Origin: Sclerotinia nivalis
Lineage: Eukaryota; Ascomycota; Leotiomycetes; Helotiales; Sclerotiniaceae
Reading direction: 5' to 3'
Length of the DNA: 64,000 nt
Assembly (NCBI GenBank): GCA_029531795.1
Contig: JAPEIS010000015.1
Location: 1,984,001-2,048,000 of the forward strand
The notes under the pieces are model-generated. The model saw only the letters and a program-made list of their open reading frames with translations, had not been told where the DNA came from and made no database searches. Both the position numbers and the translations under genes were made by a program. Shown here piece by piece: positions 1-9,329 of the stretch (within the stretch, counting starts at the first letter, position 1; each line of letters begins with the position of its first letter).

Positions 1-1
1 G

Positions 2-523
2 AATACTTTACAAAAAGAACGTCCTGATGTAGCAGAAACACTTACCAAACCTATCTGGTATTTTGATCGAAAGGGCGAAGTTAGTGTTGGTGAAGAACCA
101 TACATCAAGACCTCCGTCTTCTACCTCGAAACCGGCGCCAATGGTCGTGTGTACTCGAAATGGGATCCATATTACGTGAAATCTCTCAGTCGATTCTCAG
201 ACGCAGGAGTCATTCCACCACTATCACCTGAACAAGTTGAAGCTGCTAAAGTTTTGGAAGAAACTTGTCATCGATTGAGATTACATATGATTCTCGAGAT
301 TGGCGATATCCAATTCTTGAGTAATGAACATGTACTTCATGCTCGTACGGAGTACAAGGATCATGCACCACCAGCACCAAGAAGACACCTGATGAGATTA
401 TGGTTGGCGACGCCGGAGAGTGAGGGCGGATGGAAATTACCGTTTCATGATTCCAAGGAGAAGAAGAGAGGTGGTATTCAGGTTAACGATCAGGCTCCTG
501 TTGCACCGCTGGATGCAGAATAG
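2..523 (+). CDS. TauD/TfdA-like dioxygenase, C-terminal part (5' end outside window)
   Basis: The reading frame is open from base 2 to the TAG at 521-523, so this is the C-terminal ~173 residues of a gene starting to the left. The segment reading IQFLSNEHVLHARTEYKDH followed by RRHLMRLWL is the C-terminal part of fungal TauD-like Fe(II)/2-oxoglutarate dioxygenases: in the family the H of NEHVLHAR is the distal iron-binding histidine and the R of RRHLMRLWL lies near the 2-oxoglutarate carboxylate. No intron is visible in this part. The substrate cannot be told from the sequence; fungal relatives act on sulfonates or remain uncharacterised. The codon at 149 is GTG in mid-frame, not a start. Family call good, exact role unknown. 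Confidence 0.8.
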   Translation, partial: NTLQKERPDVAETLTKPIWYFDRKGEVSVGEEPYIKTSVFYLETGANGRVYSKWDPYYVKSLSRFSDAGVIPPLSPEQVEAAKVLEETCHRLRLHMILEIGDIQFLSNEHVLHARTEYKDHAPPAPRRHLMRLWLATPESEGGWKLPFHDSKEKKRGGIQVNDQAPVAPLDAE

Positions 524-822
524 GTTCTGTGGTTACCAATGTTATTATAGATAGGATAGTGTCATCGATGACCAAAATAAAAGCTCGAACGTATCAACTT
601 CAATGCTGGAATTAGCTTCGGAAATTGACCTTTACTTGTTTGGCTTTATCTTAAAGGATAAATATTCAATGATCAAACCGGTTTTGTTCATCGCACATTG
701 AAGAATGCGTGCACAAAGTAAACCACCGTCTGAGAACCTTGGTTAGTGACACCCTGAAACTGAAACATCTGTGACATACTTCCAGTTGTACCTATTTCCC
801 ACCATCCTCATTCTCAGTATCC

Positions 823-1395
823 TCACATAACAACACAAAGCTTAACATCATCCCTTCTTCCCTTCTTCTTCTTCTTCACTTCCTTCTTCCTCGGTTCTGG
901 CATCATATCAGGCGGTCCGAACCACTATTCAATGCACATCATTAGCTTCATTCATCCCATCTACCCCCATCTCACTCTTCCCGACCATCCTCTCCCCCTC
1001 ATTTCTCTTTCCCGTCTCACATCCCCATCCCCTCTTCTCACACACCTAACAACCGGACCCTCAAAAACGAAAAGAAAAAAATAACTCACCGACGCCCCCG
1101 TCCTACACTCCACAACCATCTTAACTAAATTCCTATCATATAAACCCTTCCAATCATGCATCGGACACATGTGCCTCACCACTCGTATAACATTTGGACC
1201 ATCAATTCTTAGAGCGTTGGAGGCGAAAATGGGACAGGTGAGGAGACCTCTGCCCCAGCCGCAGGGTTGTGCAATTTGTATCCATTGGCACGGTTGGTTT
1301 CTGGGGGTATTTTTCCTTTTTGGCGAGGGATGGGAATGGGAATGGGAGTGGTGGTGGTGGCAGGTGGAGGACTGGTGAAAGGTGTATTTGCACAT
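823..1395 (-). CDS. small Cys/His-rich conserved-looking protein, two exons, function unknown
   Basis: Model: exon 1 1090-1395 (ATG at 1395), exon 2 823-924, 165-bp intron with a GTGAGT donor and AATAG acceptor; both exons are whole codons, giving 135 residues. The N-terminus begins MCKYTFHQSSTC and runs into alternating His/Ser-His, as in the short Cys-rich proteins common in Leotiomycetes and related fungi. The middle reads CPIFASNALRIDGPNVIRVV and then CPMHDWK, and the C-terminus is a lysine-rich tail (EVKKKKKGRRDD) ending in LCVVM. No signal peptide or membrane segment. It faces the TauD-like gene tail to tail. I do not recognise the family; the clean donor and the coding-like second exon are why I accept it. 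A spurious ORF is possible but less likely. Confidence 0.5.
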
Positions 1396-1838
1396 TTTAG
1401 GATGTGGAATGGTGGATGGATGGTTTGTATATGATTCGTAATTTGTGGGTTGTTATGATGAAGTGGGAAGTTCTCATGTACTTTTCGTCCTCATAAACGT
1501 AAATTGGAAGGTGATTTTGAGAAGTGTGTTCTTGTAGGAGACATGAGGATGTGCAGTGAATTGCTGGAATGCCCCCCCTCCCCCCCCAAAAGAAAGCACA
1601 AACCTCTTTCCCACTACCATGATTCACATAGAGGGGAACGAAAAGTGAATACTGAAACTAATACTAATATTCCAATCACATTTCCTCAGACGAGAACCAT
1701 AATGTATGTATGTGTATACATGTCCCATACCATCCATCAAGAAGAAACACTAGTCCTCCGATCTCCAATCTCCCATCCCGAACTCCGTCTCCCATTTATA
1801 AATGTACATACATATAGTACAAGGCGAACCATTTATAT
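1396..1838. other. intergenic spacer, no gene seen
   Basis: 443 bp between the start of the Cys/His-rich gene and the 3' end of SDHAF3. It holds a C-rich tract near 1571-1587 and short ORFs on both strands with no recognisable protein. It presumably contains the upstream region of the Cys/His-rich gene and the 3' UTR of SDHAF3. Confidence 0.5.
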
Positions 1839-2362
1839 TCATAACTGTTCGGGCCCCGAATTCTCGCCATTTTCCTCCGCTTGCTTCTTTCGTATTGCTT
1901 GCATGAGCTCATACAGTTGTCCCAATTGCTGATCTAAGTATGCCATTAGTAACCTTCTCCTCCAACTGACAAGAAGCTTGAATATATACCACTCATCTTA
2001 TCAATCTTTTCCTTATCCATACGCTCCCCAATCCAACTTTCTCCCTCAAGCTTCTGTGCATACATCTGCCATTCCGTTAAGAAGCCAATCTATCCCTCAA
2101 TTAGTCCTCCGTTCCACTTCAACCAATCCACATAACTCACAATATGCACCGGATTCTCCACATTTCTATGCTGTCTAAACTCATTCTTAATATATTCATC
2201 CCCCAATAACCTCATTTCCCGAGGTAAATGTTTCCTATGCGCCCTAAATAATCTTCTATACAATGGAATCGGAGGTAATAAAGCCATAGGCGCAGCTCTA
2301 AATCCCGATCCTGTACCTGCCGCCGAAGCCGACGCAAATAATAAACGTGGAGAGAGCTTCAT
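1839..2362 (-). CDS. SDH7: succinate dehydrogenase assembly factor 3 (SDHAF3/Sdh7, ACN9 family)
   Basis: Three exons: 2141-2362, 1990-2089 and 1839-1933, with introns of 51 and 56 bp (GTGAGT...AG and GTATAT...TTAG); 138 residues, close to yeast Sdh7. It carries the LYR motif in PLYRRLFRAHRKHLP, then MRLLGDEYIKNEFRQHRNV, and after the first junction IGFLTEWQMYAQKLEG, all diagnostic of the ACN9/SDHAF3 family. The final exon reads DQQLGQLYELMQAIRKKQ. The N-terminus is Arg/Ala/Ser-rich as expected for mitochondrial import. In the family this matrix chaperone protects the iron-sulfur subunit Sdh2 during complex II maturation. Divergent from MTQ2 across 392 bp. Family call is secure; exact splice points are inferred. 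Confidence 0.93.
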
Positions 2363-2754
2363 TTTGTAACTTGATTGTTAATTGTGAATCTGGGGAAAGG
2401 AAAGTGTGGACTTGTGAAGTCATCGATCGACCCATAATGACTTTCGGTATTTCCCCGCCAAAAATTCATTTCTCAGCCTTGTCTCATTTTCCACCTGCAC
2501 ACCTGAAAGTTTTGTTGCATATCTGAGGCAATTTTCAGATCTGGGAAACTGGGGAAAAGTAGAAATTTTATTACATATTTAGAAAGAGGAAACTTCTGCG
2601 ATCTCGAAAAAAACTATCCCGGGGATTTTGAAAGAGAAATTGTTGCACCAGAGCTCCGGGCGTTTTGAGCTTTCCGCATGCTTCTTTTGTTTACTTTCCA
2701 GCTACAGCCTTTTCTCATTCACTTATACACATTCTTTGCGACAACAAGGTGGAA
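2363..2754. promoter_or_regulatory. shared divergent upstream region of SDHAF3 and MTQ2
   Basis: 392 bp between two head-to-head start codons, so it must hold both promoters. An ORF in the MTQ2 frame reaches back to a TTG at 2665 but has no ATG before 2755. No specific transcription-factor site is claimed. Confidence 0.5.
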
Positions 2755-3540
2755 ATGCTTCCAACTCCTGATACTTCACATGTATCTTTCGATCGAATTT
2801 ACGAACCTGCCGAGGATTCCTTCCTGCTTCTCGATACCCTATCCTCTACCAGCGAAAAAGAATTCCTACAGCAACAATTTCCTCAAAATGAACAAACTTC
2901 AATATCGCCGTCTCCATTTGTGGTAGAGATTGGCACTGGATCTGGAGTGGTTCTCTCCTTCGTGCACGCACATGCGAAAATTATATTTGGCAGGGCGGAT
3001 ATCCTTACAGCAGGCGTGGATGTAAATCGCTATGCATGCGAGGCTACGCAGGAAACAGTGAAGGTAGCAGAGAAGGAACAGACTTCACAGGGTTTATCAC
3101 ACGGTTCATATTTAGGGAATGTGGTGGGAAATTTGGGGACTTGTCTAAAGCCTGGAATGGTTGATGTACTAATCTTTAATCCGCCATATGTGCCAAGTCC
3201 GGATGTGCCTATACCAGAGCTGTCTGGAGCAGGAAATGAGGATGGGACATTAACATATGAAGGGGACTCGAAATTACTGGCTTTATCGTATGCAGGTGGA
3301 GTGGATGGTATGGAAATCACAGATCGGCTAATCGATGCATTGCCGCAGGTCTTGAATAAGGAGAGAGGCTGTGCCTATATCTTGCTTTGTGCGCAAAATA
3401 AACCTGAGGACGTCAAACAACGGATACGTGGTTTTGGAGATGAGTGGAAAGCAGAAACTGTCAGTGATAGTGGAAAGGTTGGGGGATGGGAAAAATTGCA
3501 AATTGTTAGGATTTGGCGCATGCCACCTAATGCTTCCTGA
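2755..3540 (+). CDS. MTQ2: eRF1 N5-glutamine methyltransferase catalytic subunit (MTQ2/HemK2)
   Basis: Intronless, 261 residues from the first in-frame ATG at 2755; the frame is open further upstream but only with non-ATG codons. The start DRIYEPAEDSFLLLDTL, the SAM-binding glycine loop EIGTGSG (residues 58-64) and the catalytic NPPYVPS motif (about 142-148) identify a class I methyltransferase of the HemK2/MTQ2 type. With the partner Trm112 such enzymes methylate the Gln of the GGQ loop of release factor eRF1 in the cytosol. Yeast Mtq2 is 221 residues; the extra length here lies between the N-terminal helix and the SAM motif and in a Gln-rich insert. Convergent with Sm D1. Confidence 0.92.
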   Translation: MLPTPDTSHVSFDRIYEPAEDSFLLLDTLSSTSEKEFLQQQFPQNEQTSISPSPFVVEIGTGSGVVLSFVHAHAKIIFGRADILTAGVDVNRYACEATQETVKVAEKEQTSQGLSHGSYLGNVVGNLGTCLKPGMVDVLIFNPPYVPSPDVPIPELSGAGNEDGTLTYEGDSKLLALSYAGGVDGMEITDRLIDALPQVLNKERGCAYILLCAQNKPEDVKQRIRGFGDEWKAETVSDSGKVGGWEKLQIVRIWRMPPNAS

Positions 3541-3860
3541 AGTCAACATAACCACACTGTAGCATCGTGATGCATTGAAGGCAAAGTCCATGTATACGTA
3601 TGATTCAAAGCCCACAACAAGGCGTCCCCTTGTTCGTTCGTAATTGATCGATATGGCTGCTTTTCATATGCCACTCAAAACGCCAATATTCCCACAAGCT
3701 GAGCATGCATGGCACCCTCTTTCTCTTGGTCCATCTCCCATCTGTATAGCCAAATAGAGCGAACATTTTCAATGTAATCTTCTTCCCTCCAATTCCTTTC
3801 TTGTCGCCGTCACCGGTATAATGATCATCGAATCTCCCAACCAACCATTCTACGCAATCC
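3541..3860. other. convergent 3' spacer, no gene seen
   Basis: 320 bp between the stops of MTQ2 and Sm D1. The reading frames crossing it on the minus strand are acidic or Val-rich shadows of the Sm D1 glycine-arginine tail. Confidence 0.5.
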
Positions 3861-4471
3861 TTAGAATCCTCTTCCACCGCCTCGTCCCCTTCCTCCTCTG
3901 AATCCACCACCACCACCACCACCACCACCTCCTCCTCCTCTACCTCTTCCTCCACCTCGTCCGCCTCGAGGTCCTCCTCTACCGCCTCTATCGGGAGTAC
4001 CTGTAGCTTCCTTTCTCGCCTTGTTCTTTGGCTTTGGTGCATCGTCTATCAACAATGTATCGAGCGGTAACGAATCAGGCAGAATATAGTAACGGATTGT
4101 GGAACCTCGGAGGTTGATGGTATCAAGGGAGAGAGATGCGCCGTTCTTAGGGGTCATCTTGACCGTACGGAGAGCGGTATTCATTTGTGGAGAGACGGAA
4201 GTTATGGTACCGTGAATGATTGTGCCTAGTATATTTGTTAATAGACAGTTAATTGAGAGTCAAGCTAGTAAGAGAGAAGTAGAGAATTTGTATACCATTT
4301 TTGAGTTCAATCGTGACGGTTTCGTTCGCACACTTCATGAGAAACCTACCATGGAAAGAGAAAGTCAGTCAGGAGATTTTCAGATGGGAGCCTTGAGAAA
4401 GAATCTGAGCTCAGCGCATGCCATTTAGAGGCCTTTTGGTAATGGGAAAAAGCTTACCTGACGAGCTTCAT
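3861..4471 (-). CDS. SMD1: small nuclear ribonucleoprotein Sm D1
   Basis: Three exons: 4458-4471 (14 bp), 4296-4345 and 3861-4225, with introns of 112 and 70 bp; 142 residues. Translation begins [19 protein letters not shown], then [20 protein letters not shown] (Sm1/Sm2 fold), [19 protein letters not shown] and the basic KPKNKARKE stretch, all typical of Sm D1. The protein is part of the heptameric Sm ring on U1, U2, U4 and U5 snRNAs in the nucleus. The C-terminal GR tail is longer than usual (human protein about 119 residues) because of a (CCA/CCT)n trinucleotide run at about 3904-3940, which encodes a run of glycines. In the family GR dipeptides are sites for arginine methylation. The tiny first exon is typical for fungal SMD1. 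Confidence 0.95.
3903..3940. repeat. CCA/CCT trinucleotide run inside Sm D1
   Basis: An almost pure (CCA)n then (CCT)n run read on the minus strand as glycine codons in the Sm D1 tail. It is in frame, so length changes would alter tail length without a frameshift. Confidence 0.8.
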
Positions 4472-4903
4472 GATGCCGGTTTAATTGTTGATGTAAATTG
4501 GTTTCGGAGGTTCGACGTGGTGGTTGATAGTGGATCGTGAGGCCAATTGATTGCGCCTACACACAAATAAAGTATTTGAAGCTTTTATCGCGAGGTCGAA
4601 ATCGCGTTCTGTGGCTGATGCCTAAGGCCACAATTCACTTACATCAAGCTGGAGGTGAATGGAGCTCGAAATTCTAGGGGCAGTGAACGGAAAGGGATAT
4701 TTCTGATTTGTAGAAAGTGGAAAAATAAAATTCATTGTTGTATCCCTTGGGGTATCGATAGTTTCTTGTATAAGTTTCAAAATTTGTACTTGCAGGTACA
4801 CCAAAATTCATGATCATCTAAACGGCCGGGTATTTCCTGGAGCTCCCTTCCTCTCACAAGAATGCTTCCTACCATCAATTCCAACAATTCGGCTCTGCGG
4901 TAT
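4472..4903. other. spacer between Pkr1 3' end and Sm D1 start
   Basis: 432 bp upstream of Sm D1 on the minus strand. It should contain the Sm D1 promoter and Pkr1 3' UTR. Small ORFs here match nothing I recognise. Confidence 0.45.
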
Positions 4904-5359
4904 TTATTTATCCTTTTCATTCTCACTGACCTTCTCCCACTCATCCTCCGTACTAGGTTCACTCTTGTTCCCTCCTCCAATAGAACGCGATCTACTTTTC
5001 AAATCCCCTTTCACTTCCAACACCTCAATCTCCTTGCTCCCTGGTGGGCCTTCCTCATCGACAACAGTCTCGACGTCCGTATCACTTCCATCTCCTCCAG
5101 CTCCAACTTCTGTCTTCTTCCGTGCCTCTTCTTCCTCTTTCACTCTATTCAGCTCCGCCGCGAACCAGTTTATAGCCCACCATAACCCACCACACAGGAA
5201 CGATAAAACCACAAAATGGATGCTATAGGTAGCGACCAACAGGAGGAAGAATACGAGTTGTAAAGCTGCGAATGTGACGTTGGTCGCAACGAGGAGAACA
5301 GGAGTGGGACCGGGCGTGAAGATAGATTCCCAGAGGGAAACGAGGAATTCTGATGCCAT
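4904..5359 (-). CDS. PKR1: V-ATPase assembly factor Pkr1
   Basis: Intronless; 151 residues from the ATG at 5359, chosen because MASEFLVSLWESIFTPGPTP lines up with the N-terminus of yeast Pkr1 (killer-toxin resistance protein). An in-frame ATG at 5392 would add 11 residues. Two hydrophobic segments follow (LLVATNVTFAALQLVFFLLL and the HFVVLSFLCGGLWWAINWF region), then NRVKEEEEARKK and a long acidic/serine tail ending in EDEWEKVSENEKDK, which yeast Pkr1 lacks. Known role: an ER membrane protein required for assembly of the V0 sector of the vacuolar ATPase. Same strand as Sm D1 downstream. Confidence 0.88.
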   Translation of the reverse strand: MASEFLVSLWESIFTPGPTPVLLVATNVTFAALQLVFFLLLVATYSIHFVVLSFLCGGLWWAINWFAAELNRVKEEEEARKKTEVGAGGDGSDTDVETVVDEEGPPGSKEIEVLEVKGDLKSRSRSIGGGNKSEPSTEDEWEKVSENEKDK

Positions 5360-6415
5360 GACTGCTATTTCTATTTCTTCTGCTGATTTCACTCCTTTGA
5401 CGTAGTAGTAGCTTTGGGAGCTCGTAGTAAATAATAAAATAATTCGAGATATCTTTTGTTTGAAATAGGATATATGTTGCGGAAAAGAGGAGGTACCCGA
5501 GATACTAGATAATAGAAGTGATCAGGGGAATGGCATTCATCTAGGTATTTATGATACCCCTCACCTTCCTGCTTCAGACGAAATGACGCACACCTTGTAC
5601 ACTTTTGCTGAATATTTCACGACCACGTATCGTAAGAATTTACTGCCTGAAAGAAGAACTTTGAAAGGACAGATTTATGACTTTTGCAAAGTTGAGGTTG
5701 TTGGAGGGGAAATTACTATTGAGGAGCTTGACAACGCGACGCGCCCCTCTATTCTGCCTGTTCTCGGCTTTTTGGGCCACACAACCAGCTCAGACAAAGT
5801 AAATGAGAGGATGCCTTGCGATTGAGGTTTCAATAATAAAAGTCCCTAAGCGGTACGGGAGGTATATCGGTCGGTACCTGGGTATTTTCCGATTCCATGT
5901 TATACATTTTCATAAATAAAGTTATATACAAGGTAAGATCTTACTTTCTTGGAGCGATTTGCTTTTAGATAATCTTGCATGTAATGCATAGATATCACAG
6001 GTTGCACAGCACGATTGTAGGTTAACCCCATTAGCCGGCGATGGAAAATTAAGGTACTTCGTCCTCTTGCTGAGTACTGAATTCGAAATCATCCCTGGCA
6101 TTCTTTCTAGAAATTTACATCATACATCCAATACCAGCATCGTGTGTTTTCTGCTTTCTCCCGCACATATTTGCAAGTAGTTGAACTCGTCTCCCAGATA
6201 TACTGGACACATCAGGGTAGCAGCAAATTCACCTTCATCTCATACTTTTCAAAGTCTATGTGGAAAGATGTTCAAGGATGATATTCGGATTCTTATCATG
6301 CAATCAATCGAATTTCTGCTGCCCGCACGATCTGGCGTCAAATGCTACACCAATTGGCCAGCTAGACGTGTAAATCACAAGGGCCGTTCTGATTCTTGGC
6401 GCCGAGAAGAAAACC
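5360..6415. other. intergenic, no supported gene
   Basis: About 1.06 kb separating Pkr1 from the sugar-porter gene. It holds the Pkr1 upstream region and the transporter 3' UTR. An 80-codon ORF at 5583-5825 (+) has no recognisable domain and no splice context, so it is not called. Confidence 0.45.
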
Positions 6416-8356
6416 TCAAACCGTCTGTTGCCTCATTTCAACATGGATAACTTCATTCTTCTCGACTTCACCAGTAGAGGTAGAACTAACAGATCCTCTG
6501 GCCATACAATTGGAGACGCGTACAGCGTCAAAAATGGTTTTGCTACGGAGAAAGATTTGGTCAACCTCCTCGAGATGGCGACCATTGGTTTCCGGAAAGA
6601 AAAAGTATACACCTATTACCAGGATTAGCATTGTATGCCCCTGACCGGCTACTAATCGGATACTCACCTGGAAGTATTAGGAAGAAGTTGATACATGCAT
6701 ATATTATGTAGTATCTCCATCCTATAGTAGCGAATCCTACTGGTGTTATTTCGGCGACAATGAAATTGAAAATCCATGCACTTCCTACAGCTTTCAATCA
6801 GTACAGACGCATAGAGAGGCCTTTCAATAGGCATACCTGTTGACATGGCAGTGATAGGTACTCGAACGCTCAGTGGTGCAACCTCTGAGGCATATAGAAA
6901 AGTCAGTCCTAGAAATCCAGTAGGGAAGAACAAGGAAAACATGAAAATGAACGCTGCAGCGACGGCGACGCATGAAGTATTAGTTATCTGGGAAGAAGTC
7001 CCCGCAATAACAGCCATGCAAGATCCCATTCCAAAGGCCGCAAACATCATTAGCTTTCTCCTTCCAAATCGGTCTACTGTCAGGACTCCTATCGGAGAAC
7101 AAAAGGTCTGCCAAGTAAAGACTGAAGCACTTAGAATACGAGCTGTTTGTGCTGATAGTCCCAGGCCAGTCTCGAAGATTGTAGCTTGATAAAAAGCGAG
7201 AGCATTTATCCCGCTAAGTTGCTGGAACATTTGGCCGCATACTGCAAGACATGCTCTGTGGAAAAGACGTTCGTCACCCATGCAGAAAATATCACAAAAT
7301 GAGCCTTTACCGGTGATCGCAAGCCCCTCTTCAATCTCTGCTATATCGTCCTGTACTTGGGCTGAGTCTATGGGCATATCATCCAATGCTGATACAACTT
7401 CCCGCGCTTCTTCTATGCGCCCCTTTTTGATCAGCCAGCGGGGTGACTCTGGCATATGTGGCGTGGTAATCAGCACGATGACGGACCATGCGATGGAGAG
7501 CGCTAGCGGAAATCTCCATGTGACTCCTCCAGTGGAATGAGACATTCCAAAGTTTACCCACTGATTGAGGTCAGTTTCTGTTGCTTTTTTGGCCCATGAT
7601 GATTGAGGAGTAAAATGACTGTCGCAAAAAAGAAAAGGGGGTGACCAACAGCAGCCGTTGCTAAGCCTGCACTGATGAATAATCCTTCAAGAAGCACCAC
7701 ACAGCCGCGGTGTTGCGCTTTAGAACATTCGGATTGCCAATTTGGAGCGGTTGCTGTTAAAGCACCAAAACCTAAGCCCGAAACAAGACGTCCAACAATT
7801 AATTGGCCAAGGGAATAAGATGAAGATTGAAGGATGGCTCCAACTATGTTGATAGCTGCTCCAAGCATGATTGTTCGTTTGCGACCAAGGGTATCACCGA
7901 TTCTTATACAGGACAAGGCGCCAAGAAAGCATCCGAGGGTATAGAGGGCAACGACAGTTCCCTTGGAGAGGGTTAACATGTGACCTGCGGAGGCAGAGAA
8001 TTTTTTTATTCAACTGACCTGTAATCGAGAGTTGCTGGTTTTCTCAATACCTACGACAGTGATAGTATTGAGCTGTGGGAAAGTTTCAATCCAGGTGGGC
8101 AGACTAAGTAGTCCACCAGCGACCTACAAAGTTCAGTATTACTATACCATGTTCCTGTATGGAAACTTTGTTGTGCTCAATGGACAATAACAGCACTTAC
8201 GGCATTGTTGTACCCAAACCTATAACGCAGTAATATTAGCAATCATTATTTAGATTTTCTCTCCGCAAATACTCACAAGATATAAGCAGGCATGATGACG
8301 GCCCAAATCATTGCACGATGCAGTGCCTGACCTCGGAGACCAAAGAATTTTGCCAT
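6416..8356 (-). CDS. sugar porter, major facilitator superfamily (hexose/lactose-permease type)
   Basis: Seven exons: 8277-8356, 8201-8219, 8051-8123, 7650-7984, 6837-7560, 6668-6790 and 6416-6612; 516 residues, normal for the family. Signatures in order: GDTLGRKRTIMLGA (loop 2-3), VGRLVSGLGFGALTATAPNW then ECSKAQHRG, PESPRWLIKKGR, FQQLSGINALAFYQATIFE (sugar-porter QQLSGIN), DRFGRRK (loop 8-9), and PETNGRHLEEVDQIF after helix 12. A 12-helix plasma-membrane proton-coupled sugar or polyol symporter is expected; the substrate cannot be assigned. One donor (7649) reads GTTGGT, which is unusual although the join is required by the family sequence; the 19-bp exon is also easy to miss. It lies next to the dead PrpD-like gene, which may hint at a former catabolic pair. 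Confidence 0.88.
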
Positions 8357-9329
8357 GTTTCTCGGCAATGATACGTGATATGAATTAGAATCAAGGGGGC
8401 GCGAGTGCAAATAATAATAGTATAGGTAAGTAGAGTGTTTAGGTGGGTCGGCAGGTTTTCAATTATTCTTCTGGTTCCGAGGACGATGATGTTTTATATT
8501 CCAGGTGTCGGCCCTTCCTAAATGGTCGTCTTATATTGATAGCTTTCACTGTCGCTTACTCTCAGCCGATGACTTAATTCTCATATATTGTTGTTTCTAG
8601 GGGAGCTACTTAGTGTCCTGCTCCTTGAATGTATATCCAGAAATAGAATTTTACATTCAAATGTACACTTCTGGATATCTAGTTGACGGAGAAGTGCTTC
8701 TCCTAGTGTTTTATCTCTTATCATAGTCGGATCATGGAAGACTGCCAGGGGTTCCTTCTATATGTGTAACTCAATCCCGCGCCTTCCATTTTGCGGGATT
8801 TTTCTTTACAACGGGTTGAACCACAGCAGACCCTTCTCTCTATCACAGATAACATATTTGGAGCTCATTAAACCAATGGTATTGATGTTATTTGAAGTAG
8901 TGGTGTTGAAGAATATGCACACAACACATAAACTAGTATCAAACAATTACCAAGCTTGGTGAGAGCTTACCTAGCCACCAATAATGCGGGGCATCGGTTC
9001 GATAACTTCCTCGCATGCCAAACGGTGCTCGACTAATCCCGATTGAGAAACTTCACAAACGTCAATGGCTCCTACATCCATCTTTGAGCTAGACGGAAGT
9101 GTTCTTCCGTCTAATGCCAACTAGTGAGAAACGACCTCTATACATTTCACCATTCTAATTCTACTATGAAACCTAACCTCAAATCTCGTATCTTCTACGA
9201 TCATCAGGTTCTGGGTTTTGTAATACACTTGCAAAAATATCGGATTTCCTCTTCAAGTGATCAAGAGTTTCCTCGTTCTTTCTCATTCTCCGAAACATCT
9301 CCGCCACTGTTATAATAAGATCATAATAA
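8357..9329. other. intergenic with a short inverted repeat
   Basis: About 970 bp upstream of the transporter and of the PrpD relic. No coding frame is supported. The most distinct structure is a 10-bp inverted repeat at 8633-8678 (listed separately). Confidence 0.45.
8633..8678. repeat. 10-bp perfect inverted repeat with 26-bp spacer
   Basis: ATATCCAGAA at 8633-8642 and TTCTGGATAT at 8669-8678 are exact reverse complements. It lies about 280 bp upstream of the transporter start, on its 5' side. It could be a binding-site pair or chance; nothing in the sequence decides. Confidence 0.5.

Noticed and set aside
3605..4042. 145-codon minus-strand ORF with Glu/Val runs
   Set aside because: Alternative frame over the Sm D1 Gly/Arg tail repeats.
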